Source: an uncultured Lachnospiraceae bacterium
Lineage (GTDB): Bacteria; Bacillota; Clostridia; Lachnospirales; Lachnospiraceae
Assembly (NCBI GenBank): GCA_902783305.1
Contig: CACZQU010000030.1
Location: forward strand, 1 to 9,643
Direction of reading: 5' to 3'
Length of the DNA stretch: 9,643 bases
Shown: one piece after another, positions 1-5,760 of the stretch
Numbering within the stretch: the stretch's first letter is position 1
Layout of the letters: each line of letters begins with the position of its first letter
The notes under the pieces: model-generated
Told to the model about the DNA's origin: nothing
The model's database searches: none
The model's input: the letters and a program-made list of their open reading frames with translations, nothing else
Position numbers and translations under genes: made by a program

Positions 1-636
1 CCATTTAAATGAGGTTCTCGATACGCACAGGTCCTGGAGACCCGGAAGGAGGAAATTGTTCATCATCTCGTTTTTCCGGGACTCCGGCTGGATAAACTCC
101 GGATGCGTCTTAATGTGCTCAATCAGGCGGTCAGCGTATTTGCTCATTTTAAAGAAATACGCTTCCTCGCTGGCCCGGATTACCTCTCTGCCGCATTCCG
201 GACATTTTCCGTCCACCAGCTGGGATTCCGTCCAGAAGGACTCATCCGGTGTACAATACCAGCCCTCGTACTTTCCTTTATAAATATCGCCCTTGGCGTA
301 CATTTTCTTAAAGATTTTCTGTACCTGCTTTTCATGCGGAGCATCCGTCGTGCGGATAAATTTGTCATAGGACGTGTTCATCAGATCCCAGATCTCTTTG
401 ATCTGTCCCGACACATCGTCCACGAATTCCTTTGGTGTAATACCTTTCTCCGCCGCCTTATTCTCGATCTTCTGTCCATGCTCGTCCGTTCCCGTCTGGA
501 AAAAAACGTCATATCCCTGCATCCGTTTAAAGCGGGCAATGGCATCCGCCAGAACAATCTCATACGTATTGCCGATATGCGGCTTCCCGGAGGTATAGGC
601 AATAGCCGTTGTAATATAGTACTTTGATTTTTCCAT
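1..636 (-). CDS. metG: Methionyl-tRNA synthetase, N-terminal 212 residues (3' end beyond window)
   Basis: Class I aminoacyl-tRNA synthetase that charges tRNA-Met in the cytoplasm. The reading frame stays open to the left edge, so the 3' part is missing. The N-terminal Rossmann fold is clear: the HIGH-type signature reads HIGN at residues 20-23 after AYTSGKP, and GTDEHGQK follows at 49-56. The connective-peptide zinc knuckle is at about 123-150, and the family-typical VSRTSFKW forms the last eight residues seen. The knuckle has CxxD (C128, D131) followed by CxxC (C145, C148), so one usual cysteine position is an aspartate. The ATG at 634-636 is preceded by AAGGAG at a good distance. A promoter lies about 55 bp upstream, leaving too short a leader for a T-box. 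It is transcribed divergently from perR. The KMSKS motif and anticodon domain lie outside the window. Confidence 0.97.
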   Translation of the reverse strand, partial: MEKSKYYITTAIAYTSGKPHIGNTYEIVLADAIARFKRMQGYDVFFQTGTDEHGQKIENKAAEKGITPKEFVDDVSGQIKEIWDLMNTSYDKFIRTTDAPHEKQVQKIFKKMYAKGDIYKGKYEGWYCTPDESFWTESQLVDGKCPECGREVIRASEEAYFFKMSKYADRLIEHIKTHPEFIQPESRKNEMMNNFLLPGLQDLCVSRTSFKW

Positions 637-691
637 ATACACATCTCCTTTTCCGCTGAATAATAACATGTTTTTCGTTTATCCCTTTCAT

Positions 692-720
692 AGTATATCA
701 GTCATTTCACCATTTTTCCA
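692..720 (-). promoter_or_regulatory. Predicted sigma-A promoter of metG
   Basis: On the minus strand, TGGAAA (715-720, four of six matches to the -35 consensus) is separated by exactly 17 bp from TATACT (692-697, five of six matches to the -10 consensus). Transcription would start near 685, giving a leader of roughly 50 nt before the metG ATG. This is called from sequence resemblance only. Confidence 0.6.
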
Positions 721-760
721 GAGGCTTTTATACGATACCCTGGCAATTGTGCGGTGTAGG

Positions 761-857
761 CTATTCTTCACGGATTAACCGTAGAGCCACGCGCGGGCGA
801 ATGGGAACCGGTTTAATGCTTATTCTTCACAGTTTAATCGCCAGGCCGCGCGGAAAG
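761..857. repeat. Two imperfect direct copies of a GC-rich intergenic repeat
   Basis: The 10-mer TATTCTTCAC occurs at 762-771 and again at 821-830. Each copy is followed by a similar stretch: a G-rich step, then TTAA, then CG, then GCC, then a GCGCGG block (copy 1 to about 796, copy 2 to about 852). Copy 2 has a short internal deletion relative to copy 1. An imperfect inverted match to the start of copy 2 (CTGTGAGAAGC, 868-878) lies just downstream. No open reading frame of note covers the region. It may be a small dispersed repeat of the host genome, or the remnant of a miniature mobile element; the sequence here cannot decide. Confidence 0.45.
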
Positions 858-934
858 GGCAGTCAACCTGTGAGAAGCATCCATAATACCCTTTCTCCGC
901 TTGGGAGGTTCGCTCGGGCTATCTAATGTTCTTA

Positions 935-964
935 TTGACTAATTCCTGCATTTGAGGATATACT
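935..964 (+). promoter_or_regulatory. Predicted sigma-A promoter of perR (and rubrerythrin)
   Basis: TTGACT (935-940) and TATACT (959-964), each five of six matches to consensus, are separated by 18 bp. Transcription would start near 971, about 88 nt before the predicted TTG start of perR. Just downstream, 981-995 contains AATAATGATT, which matches the centre of the Bacillus PerR box (TTATAATNATTATAA) but not its outer arms. A PerR operator there would fit autoregulation but is weakly supported. Confidence 0.65.
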
Positions 965-1058
965 CAGAACTGTCAAAACACAATAATGATTCCTGATTTT
1001 AATTTTGATCCGGTCAGTTATCCGGATCCTCAGGTACTGTCAGGAAAGGAGGGTTGGT

Positions 1059-1457
1059 TTGGGGGAGCATAAGCACAGCCGGCAGCGGGAGATTATCCGC
1101 CAGCTTCTATACGGAAGAACCGACCACCCCACTGCCGACCAGCTCTATGAAGAAGCGAAAGTCATCTATCCCAGTATCAGCATGGGAACCATTTATCGGA
1201 ATCTGGCCTATCTTTCCGAGATCGGAGAGATACAGAGGATTCCTCATCCGGGAGGCGCTGACCGGTATGACAGCCGGCCTGACCCGCACTTTCATTTTGT
1301 CTGTACTTCCTGCGGAGGGCTTCAGGATGTAGGTGTTTTGTCGGTCGACGATACGGAGGCGATCCTCAGCATCCGCGATTCCTTTGAAGGAGGACAGATC
1401 TCAGGGTTCACCGTCATTTATTCCGGCTTATGCTGCAATTGTCTTAGGAAAAGATGA
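1059..1457 (+). CDS. perR: Fur-family peroxide-responsive repressor, PerR type
   Basis: Metal-dependent DNA-binding repressor of 132 residues. A winged-helix domain (about 1-70, with HPTAD at 23-27 and the recognition-helix region SMGTIYRNL at 41-49) precedes the dimerisation domain. Zinc ligands are C82/C85 and C125/C128. The putative regulatory metal ligands H23, D71, H77, H79 and D90 all fall at a constant offset of 14 from H37, D85, H91, H93 and D104 of Bacillus subtilis PerR. Aspartate at the last position is typical of PerR, where Fur has glutamate. This favours iron-catalysed histidine oxidation by H2O2 as the sensing mechanism. The start is the TTG at 1059, because AGGAGG sits six bases upstream; the frame is open further upstream but has no ribosome binding site there. 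The reverse rubrerythrin gene follows 94 bp downstream on the same strand and is a likely target. Fur-type iron regulation is the main alternative. Confidence 0.9.
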   Translation: MGEHKHSRQREIIRQLLYGRTDHPTADQLYEEAKVIYPSISMGTIYRNLAYLSEIGEIQRIPHPGGADRYDSRPDPHFHFVCTSCGGLQDVGVLSVDDTEAILSIRDSFEGGQISGFTVIYSGLCCNCLRKR

Positions 1458-1486
1458 CAAGCTTCAGAAGAATAACAACGTGACCT

Positions 1487-1533
1487 TTCAGCCTCCGGCG
1501 TTTTCCGCCCGGCTGAACAGATAAGCATTTTTT
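1487..1533 (+). terminator. Possible weak terminator or attenuator between perR and rubrerythrin
   Basis: TTCAGCC (1487-1493) pairs with GGCTGAA (1511-1517), and GGCG (1497-1500) pairs with CGCC (1506-1509) around a small loop. A run of six T follows at 1528-1533, about ten bases after the stem. The gap makes this a poor intrinsic terminator. It may attenuate read-through from perR or shape the rubrerythrin leader. Confidence 0.3.
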
Positions 1534-1551
1534 CAAATGGAGGAGATCAAG

Positions 1552-2094
1552 ATGGCAAAATGGGTATGTAATGTATGTGGTTATGTTCATGAAGGCGACA
1601 CCGCTCCGGAGCAGTGTCCGGTTTGCAAGGCTCCTGCCTCCAAATTCACGAAGCAGGGTGATGATCTTACCTGGGCTTCCGAGCATGTCGTAGGCGTCGC
1701 CAAGGGCGTCAGCGAAGACATCCTCGCCGATCTTCGCGCCAATTTCCAGGGTGAGTGCTCTGAGGTCGGTATGTATCTGGCCATGGCACGTGTCGCGTTC
1801 CGCGAAGGCTATCCCGAGATCGGTCTGTACTGGGAGAAGGCCGCCTATGAAGAGGCAGAGCATGCAGCGAAATTTGCAGAGCTTCTCGGCGAAGTCGTCA
1901 CCGACAGCACCAAGAAGAATCTTGAGATGCGTGTAGAAGCCGAGAACGGCGCAACCGCGGGCAAGACCGATCTGGCGAAGCGCGCGAAAGCCGCCAACCT
2001 TGACGCGATCCATGACACCGTCCATGAGATGGCAAGAGATGAGGCCAGACACGGCAAGGCATTCAAGGGCCTGCTGGAGAGATATTTCAAATAA
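1552..2094 (+). CDS. Reverse rubrerythrin (rubredoxin domain N-terminal to ferritin-like diiron domain)
   Basis: Cytoplasmic non-haem diiron peroxidase of 180 residues. The domain order is the reverse of classical rubrerythrin. The rubredoxin iron centre comes first (C6, C9, C22, C25 in two CxxC knuckles). A four-helix ferritin-like domain (about 55-180) follows, with likely diiron ligands E68, E101 with H104 (ExxH), E131 and E164 with H167 (ExxH). Characterised clostridial proteins of this architecture act as NADH-driven H2O2 (and O2) reductases and are PerR-controlled. The ATG at 1552 is chosen because GGAGGAG is correctly spaced before it; the in-frame ATG at 1537 overlaps that Shine-Dalgarno sequence. 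Codon choice is strongly biased, suggesting high expression. It lies 94 bp after perR and before a strong terminator, so it is probably co-transcribed with perR, although an internal promoter cannot be excluded. Confidence 0.95.
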   Translation: MAKWVCNVCGYVHEGDTAPEQCPVCKAPASKFTKQGDDLTWASEHVVGVAKGVSEDILADLRANFQGECSEVGMYLAMARVAFREGYPEIGLYWEKAAYEEAEHAAKFAELLGEVVTDSTKKNLEMRVEAENGATAGKTDLAKRAKAANLDAIHDTVHEMARDEARHGKAFKGLLERYFK

Positions 2095-2192
2095 TCCTGA
2101 CAGAGAATCCGCCTTGATTTAGAAGGAAGATGTAAAGAGGCACTGCGATAAGCGGTTAATCTCTGTGGGTATAACCATCTGCAATAACCAGA

Positions 2193-2240
2193 AAACGGTG
2201 CTGCAGATCCATACGGATCTGCAGCTCCGTTTCTTTTTTT
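2193..2240 (+). terminator. Strong intrinsic terminator after rubrerythrin (may also serve rplA)
   Basis: A perfect 10-bp stem (CTGCAGATCC 2201-2210 with GGATCTGCAG 2215-2224, loop ATAC) is extended by G-C, one T-T mismatch and AAACGG/CCGTTT. A C and seven T follow (2233-2240) on the plus strand. Read on the minus strand, the same hairpin is followed only by a short mixed T-rich stretch, so it would stop rplA transcripts less efficiently. The two genes converge on it. Confidence 0.88.
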
Positions 2241-2248
2241 ATGATGGA

Positions 2249-2941
2249 TTACGCCAGCTTGGTCGGATTGATCCTGACACCAGGCCCCATGGTCGGAGCA
2301 ATGACAACACTTCTGAGGAACTGTCCCTTGAGAGTGCTGGGTCTTGCCTTGATGATCGCGCCCATCAGCGTCTGGAAGTTGTCGCTTAACTGCTCCTCGG
2401 AGAAGGAAGCCTTTCCGATCGGAACATGAATGATATTGGTCTTGTCGAGACGATACTCGATCTTACCAGCTTTGATTTCGTGGACGGCTTTGGTCACATC
2501 CATCGTAACGGTACCGGCTTTCGGGTTCGGCATGAGGCCTTTCGGTCCAAGGACACGGCCCAGACGGCCGACAACGCCCATCATGTCCGGCGTCGCAACG
2601 ACCACGTCAAAGTCAAGCCAACCTTCATTCTGGATACGGGGAATCAGCTCCTCCGCTCCGACAAACTCTGCTCCGGCAGCCTTGGCTTCCTCAGCCTTGG
2701 CATCCTTCGCAAATACCAGTACACGAACCTGCTTGCCTGTCCCATGAGGCAGGACAACAGCGCCACGAATCTGCTGATCTGCATGACGGCCATCGCAGCC
2801 AGTGCGGATATGTGCTTCGATGGTCTCATCAAATTTGGCAATCGCGAGCTTCTTCACCAGAGAGATCGCGTCTGCCGTATCATATAATGTAGAACGGTCA
2901 ACCGCTTTCGCGACTTCCGCGTATTTTTTTCCATGTTTCAT
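2249..2941 (-). CDS. rplA: Large-subunit ribosomal protein L1
   Basis: 50S protein of 230 residues forming the mobile L1 stalk that guides deacylated tRNA from the E site. In many bacteria it is also the translational repressor of its own operon. Visible family features include [28 protein letters not shown], and [14 protein letters not shown] followed by HVPIGKASF. The length is normal for the family. The ATG at 2939-2941 has AGGAGG seven bases upstream. The gene follows rplK after 114 bp, a longer gap than usual, and this gap holds a stem-loop almost identical to the one before rplK. No rplJ-rplL follows: the gene ends 9 bp from the T-run of a convergent terminator. Confidence 0.98.
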   Translation of the reverse strand: MKHGKKYAEVAKAVDRSTLYDTADAISLVKKLAIAKFDETIEAHIRTGCDGRHADQQIRGAVVLPHGTGKQVRVLVFAKDAKAEEAKAAGAEFVGAEELIPRIQNEGWLDFDVVVATPDMMGVVGRLGRVLGPKGLMPNPKAGTVTMDVTKAVHEIKAGKIEYRLDKTNIIHVPIGKASFSEEQLSDNFQTLMGAIIKARPSTLKGQFLRSVVIAPTMGPGVRINPTKLA

Positions 2942-2954
2942 GTCATAACCTCCT

Positions 2955-2982
2955 GTGGTAATTGCGGGGAATTCCCTCCCAC
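2955..2982 (-). promoter_or_regulatory. Putative L1-binding operator before rplA
   Basis: Read on the minus strand: GTGG, then GA, then a GGG/CCC stem with an AATT loop, then a seven- or eight-base strand containing GCAATTA, then CCAC. The outer GTGG/CCAC and inner GGG/CCC helices are separated by an asymmetric internal loop. The element ends two bases from the AGGAGG of rplA, so a bound protein could block initiation. The same architecture recurs before rplK. L1 autoregulation by binding an rRNA-like site on its mRNA is established in other bacteria; assigning this element to L1 is inference. Confidence 0.6.
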
Positions 2983-3055
2983 TGTCTAACCGGCTGCATC
3001 CGGAACAGTTCCATTCACTTTGCTGTCTCCGCGATGCTTTCCAAACAACTGCTCA

Positions 3056-3481
3056 TCAGTCCTCTACAACGATGCCCATACTCCTGGCCGTTCCCGCGAT
3101 CATACTCATGGCCGCTTCCACGGAAGCAGCATTGAGATCCTTCATCTTCAGCTCGGCAATCTCCCTGACCTGGGCGGAAGTCACCTTGGCGACCTTCGTC
3201 TTGTTCGGAACACCGGAGCCGGATTTGATATTGGCGGCTTTCTTGAGCAGGACTGCTGCCGGCGGGGTCTTTGTAATAAAGGTAAAGCTTCTGTCCGCAT
3301 AGACAGTGATCACGACCGGAATGATCAGATCACCCTGATCCGCTGTCCTGGCATTAAATTCCTTCGTGAACTGCACAATATTTACGCCGTGCTGGCCGAG
3401 AGCCGGGCCTACAGGCGGAGCCGGAGTCGCTTTGCCGGCCGGAATCTGCAGCTTGATATATCCTGTAACTTTCTTTGCCAT
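3056..3481 (-). CDS. rplK: Large-subunit ribosomal protein L11
   Basis: 50S protein of 141 residues at the base of the L7/L12 stalk, in the GTPase-associated centre. It contacts 23S rRNA and translation factors and is needed for stringent activation of RelA-type enzymes. The start [18 protein letters not shown] and the proline-rich [11 protein letters not shown] (22-32) are diagnostic, and the length matches the family exactly. The ATG at 3479-3481 is chosen because AGGAGG lies eight bases upstream; an in-frame GTG at 3490 abuts the Shine-Dalgarno sequence and is not plausible. The gene follows nusG by 58 bp. Confidence 0.98.
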   Translation of the reverse strand: MAKKVTGYIKLQIPAGKATPAPPVGPALGQHGVNIVQFTKEFNARTADQGDLIIPVVITVYADRSFTFITKTPPAAVLLKKAANIKSGSGVPNKTKVAKVTSAQVREIAELKMKDLNAASVEAAMSMIAGTARSMGIVVED

Positions 3482-3497
3482 GTTTGGCACCTCCTAT

Positions 3498-3527
3498 GTG
3501 GTAATGGCGGGAGTAAATCCCTCCCAC
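3498..3527 (-). promoter_or_regulatory. Putative L1-binding operator before rplK
   Basis: Read on the minus strand: GTGG (3527-3524), GA, a GGGA/TCCC stem with a five-base loop, then GCCATTA and CCAC (3501-3498). The fold is a two-helix hairpin with an asymmetric internal loop, ending two bases before the rplK AGGAGG. It shares its outer stem, its GA bulge and a similar GCNATTA strand with the element before rplA. It is interpreted as a translational operator for L1. Confidence 0.62.
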
Positions 3528-3539
3528 GAGCATTGCAAT

Positions 3540-4247
3540 TTACATCTTCTTCCTGATATCGGTAAAACCTACCTCGACTTCACTCGGGCCGGAGCGGAAC
3601 ATATCCATCGTCAGCCTGACGACTTCTCTGTCCATATCGATGGCAGAGACAACTCCCTTCTCATCCTTCCATGGGTCACAGGTGACAACCACCAGATCGC
3701 CCACTTCAAAGTCCAGTTCAATCTCTTCTTTTCCGCCCGTAAGCGGCATCAGCTCCTCCTCAGTCAGAGGAACCGCCTTGGAATCCGGACCCACAAATCC
3801 CGTCACACCGCGGGTATTTCGCACGATACGCCAGGTATCGTCATTCATGATCATATGGACAAGGACATAGCCCGGGAAGATTTTCTTCTGAACCTGGCGA
3901 AAAACGCCGTTTTTCAGTTCCCTGACTTCCTGCAGGGGAACACGGACCTCGAGAATCTGATTCTCCAGATGACGGTTTGCAATCATCTTCTCAATATTGG
4001 TCTTTACCTTATTCTCATATCCGGAATAAGTGTGGGCACAATACCATTTCGGCTCAGTATCCACCAGGGTGTCTTCATCTGACACGCTCTTGCTGACCGA
4101 CGCTACCTCCTCCGCAAAGCTGTAGGAATCCTCCTGCTCAGCGGCTTCGGATACTGTACTGTCGTCTGCTGCCTGCTCTTCCTCAGCGGAATCGGCAAGT
4201 AAATCCTCAACAGAGGAAAAATCCATAATATTCGACGTATCTGACAT
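3540..4247 (-). CDS. nusG: Transcription termination/antitermination factor NusG with acidic N-terminal extension
   Basis: RNA polymerase-associated elongation factor of 235 residues; many Firmicute NusG proteins are about 175. The NGN domain starts at W68 (WYCAHTYSGYENKV), with the KIFPGYVLV and RNTRGVTGFVG segments at 122-130 and 143-153. A KOW domain follows at about 180-235 (VGDLVVVTCDPWKDEKGVV). Residues 1-66 form a low-complexity acidic leader with 21 Asp/Glu and one Lys, rich in Ser and Ala, probably disordered. The ATG at 4245-4247 has GGAAGGA at suitable spacing. Starting inside the frame just before the NGN domain would lack a visible ribosome binding site. It lies between secE (92 bp gap) and rplK, its usual neighbours. 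The NGN and KOW identity is secure; the function of the extension is unknown. Confidence 0.97.
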   Translation of the reverse strand: MSDTSNIMDFSSVEDLLADSAEEEQAADDSTVSEAAEQEDSYSFAEEVASVSKSVSDEDTLVDTEPKWYCAHTYSGYENKVKTNIEKMIANRHLENQILEVRVPLQEVRELKNGVFRQVQKKIFPGYVLVHMIMNDDTWRIVRNTRGVTGFVGPDSKAVPLTEEELMPLTGGKEEIELDFEVGDLVVVTCDPWKDEKGVVSAIDMDREVVRLTMDMFRSGPSEVEVGFTDIRKKM

Positions 4248-4339
4248 ACGAGTCCATCCTTCCTGATCTGATGAGAAGTACGCTGCGAAAACCCGGAAAG
4301 CTTGCCGCAAGCCGTCAGGGTGGTTTACAGTCCTTCCCC

Positions 4340-4558
4340 TTACCTGATAAGCAGGTTCAGGATTCCCAGGATACCGGCATCAAGAATGCTGATGATCGCA
4401 CCGAGAATAACGGTGATGATGACAACAACGATCGTCTGCGTGATCAGCGTCTGCCGGTCAGTCCAGATGATCTTGTTGTATTCGGCCTTGAGGCCCTGGA
4501 ACCATTTCTTCTGATTTTTATCGGCCTTCTTCACTGATGTTTTCTGCTTCTCTGCCAT
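4340..4558 (-). CDS. secE: Preprotein translocase subunit SecE
   Basis: Small essential subunit of the SecYEG channel, 72 residues. A Lys-rich cytoplasmic N-terminus (1-18) leads into the conserved amphipathic segment KAEYNKIIWTDRQTL (24-38), then one membrane helix (about 42-59). This single-span form is usual in Gram-positive bacteria. The common WP in the amphipathic segment is WT here (residues 32-33), a mild change. The ATG at 4556-4558 has GAGGT upstream. It sits 29 bp after rpmG and ahead of nusG, the standard arrangement. Confidence 0.95.
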   Translation of the reverse strand: MAEKQKTSVKKADKNQKKWFQGLKAEYNKIIWTDRQTLITQTIVVVIITVILGAIISILDAGILGILNLLIR

Positions 4559-4587
4559 GACGCAACCTCACAATCTCTCCAAAAATA

Positions 4588-4737
4588 TCACTTGGTTTCT
4601 TTGTGCATTGTGTGTTTCTGGCAGAATCTGCAATACTTCCTGGTTTCAAGCCTCTCAGGATGATTTTTCTTCTCCTTGGTCATATTGTAGTTACGCTGCT
4701 TGCACTCTGTGCATGACAATGTGATCCTGACGCGCAC
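4588..4737 (-). CDS. rpmG: Large-subunit ribosomal protein L33, zinc-ribbon form
   Basis: 50S protein of 49 residues. [17 protein letters not shown] and the C-terminal [10 protein letters not shown] are family-typical. C9/C12 and C36/C39 form the zinc-binding pair of CxxC motifs, so this is the C+ paralogue. The start is the GTG at 4735-4737, eight bases after GGAGG. The frame remains open upstream to an ATG at 4876-4878, which would add 47 residues unlike L33; this is treated as leader (see findings). It is the first gene of the rpmG-secE-nusG-rplK-rplA cluster. Confidence 0.95.
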   Translation of the reverse strand: MRVRITLSCTECKQRNYNMTKEKKNHPERLETRKYCRFCQKHTMHKETK

Positions 4738-4762
4738 AACTTCCACCTCCAAATCTACGATA

Positions 4763-4784
4763 ATCCTGCCGCAGAAGGCAGGAT
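4763..4784 (-). promoter_or_regulatory. Hairpin in the rpmG leader
   Basis: A perfect 8-bp stem (ATCCTGCC with GGCAGGAT, six-base loop) sits about a dozen bases before the rpmG Shine-Dalgarno (GGAGGT, 4745-4750). A second 6-bp GC stem lies upstream (4811-4816 with 4825-4830). Neither has a T-run, so they look like leader structure rather than terminators. Their role is unknown. Confidence 0.4.
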
Positions 4785-4911
4785 GAATTGCAGGGGCCCC
4801 TTTTTCAGCCGCCGGGTATCCGCTCCCGGCCAGGCCCCGCCGGATCCTTGAATCCTCGCGCCGGGCGTTTTTGAGCATAAAAAAAAGACCTTCCTTCCAT
4901 GTCGCTTTCCA

Positions 4912-4940
4912 ATATTACCATGATCTTTCCTGTTCGTCAA
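4912..4940 (-). promoter_or_regulatory. Strong predicted sigma-A promoter of the rpmG-secE-nusG-rplK-rplA cluster
   Basis: On the minus strand, TTGACG (4935-4940) lies 17 bp before TAATAT (4912-4917). The hexamer is preceded by TGG, an extended -10 element. Transcription would begin near 4905, giving a leader of about 165 nt before the rpmG GTG. A run of eight T (coding-strand sense, 4879-4886) lies within the first 30 transcribed bases. Confidence 0.75.
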
Positions 4941-4998
4941 GGCCTTCCGTTTCAATAATATTACGATTCGCCGTCCCCACGGCTTTACCGTCAGGCGG

Positions 4999-5736
4999 CT
5001 AGAAATAGTCGTACCCCCCATGAATATCCGTCACGCTCCCGTTCATATACTCATTTTCCAGGATCGCGCAGGCCATCTGTGCCACCTCCCCGGGAGTGCC
5101 AAACCGGTGCAGGGCGATTTTCCGCTCGATTCTCTGTCTGCTCTCCTCCGTCCGGCTTTCATGCCATGGGGTCTGGATGAAGCCCGGGGCGATGGCGTTG
5201 ACCCGGATTTTTTTCGGTTCCAGTACTTTCACAAGAGACTTCGCGAGAAAATGGACTCCCGCTTTGCTTACGCCATAGACGACCGAAGAGGAATACGCCT
5301 GCTGCCCGGCATAGGACCCCGTAAAGAGGATACTTCCTCCTTCTCTCATCACCGGAAGCAGCTCTCTGACCAGGAAAGCGGGGATAGAGAGGTTCGTCTC
5401 CAGCACCCGGTTCCACTGTTCATAGTCATATTCCTCAAAGGGCTCCTTCAGGCTGATCCCGGTATTCAGAACCAGCCTGTCCAGTCCTTCCATGTTCCTT
5501 TTGAGTTCTTCGGCCATCCGGCACATTTCCTTATAGGAAGAAAGGTCTGCCTTCAGGAGGCGAAGCTGCCCCCTTTTCTCCCCTGGCGCCTCCCTGACAA
5601 AGGCTTCTGCCGCTTCATCATTGTGCCCGTAATTCAGCCAGATCACATCATCCGCGTCCGACCTCCCGAGCAGCTCCGAAGCGATTGCCGCTCCGATCCC
5701 GGATGTCGCGCCGGTAATCAATGACGTTTTTCCCAT
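4999..5736 (-). CDS. Short-chain dehydrogenase/reductase, 3-oxoacyl-ACP-reductase-like
   Basis: NAD(P)-dependent oxidoreductase of 245 residues with a classical SDR Rossmann fold. The nucleotide-binding motif is TGATSGIG (8-15). The catalytic tetrad is visible as N115, S141, Y154 and K158 (YGVSK), and the PG motif after NAIA is at 184-185. The usual NNAG at the end of strand four reads NTGI (91-94). The ATG at 5734-5736 has GAGG six bases upstream. It begins 24 bp after the ThDP-enzyme stop, so the two are almost certainly co-transcribed. It most resembles FabG-type reductases, but that resemblance does not give the substrate. Here it probably reduces a carbonyl made by, or feeding, the neighbouring ThDP enzyme. 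No convincing terminator separates its stop from the rpmG promoter; only a GCCGT/ACGGC hairpin (4970-4983) without a T-run is present. Confidence 0.9.
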   Translation of the reverse strand: MGKTSLITGATSGIGAAIASELLGRSDADDVIWLNYGHNDEAAEAFVREAPGEKRGQLRLLKADLSSYKEMCRMAEELKRNMEGLDRLVLNTGISLKEPFEEYDYEQWNRVLETNLSIPAFLVRELLPVMREGGSILFTGSYAGQQAYSSSVVYGVSKAGVHFLAKSLVKVLEPKKIRVNAIAPGFIQTPWHESRTEESRQRIERKIALHRFGTPGEVAQMACAILENEYMNGSVTDIHGGYDYF

Positions 5737-5760
5737 CCTTATCCTCGATTCTGTCTGTAT

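Noticed and set aside
637..760. T-box riboswitch before metG
   Set aside because: The predicted promoter leaves only about 50 nt of leader and there is no T-box core or antiterminator-like sequence.
1444..2052. Minus-strand open frame of 202 codons opposite rubrerythrin
   Set aside because: The plus strand encodes an unmistakable reverse rubrerythrin with strong codon bias, which leaves the opposite frame open by chance.
3482..3490. GTG start for rplK nine bases upstream of the ATG
   Set aside because: It abuts AGGAGG with no spacing, and the ATG gives the exact family length and MAKK start.
4793..4805. GGGGCCCC followed by TTTTT as a plus-strand terminator
   Set aside because: A zero-loop palindrome cannot form a terminator hairpin, and no plus-strand gene ends there.
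4738..4998. A tRNA gene upstream of rpmG/secE, as in some genomes
   Set aside because: No cloverleaf, TTCRA arm or CCA end could be recognised; the stretch reads as promoter plus leader.
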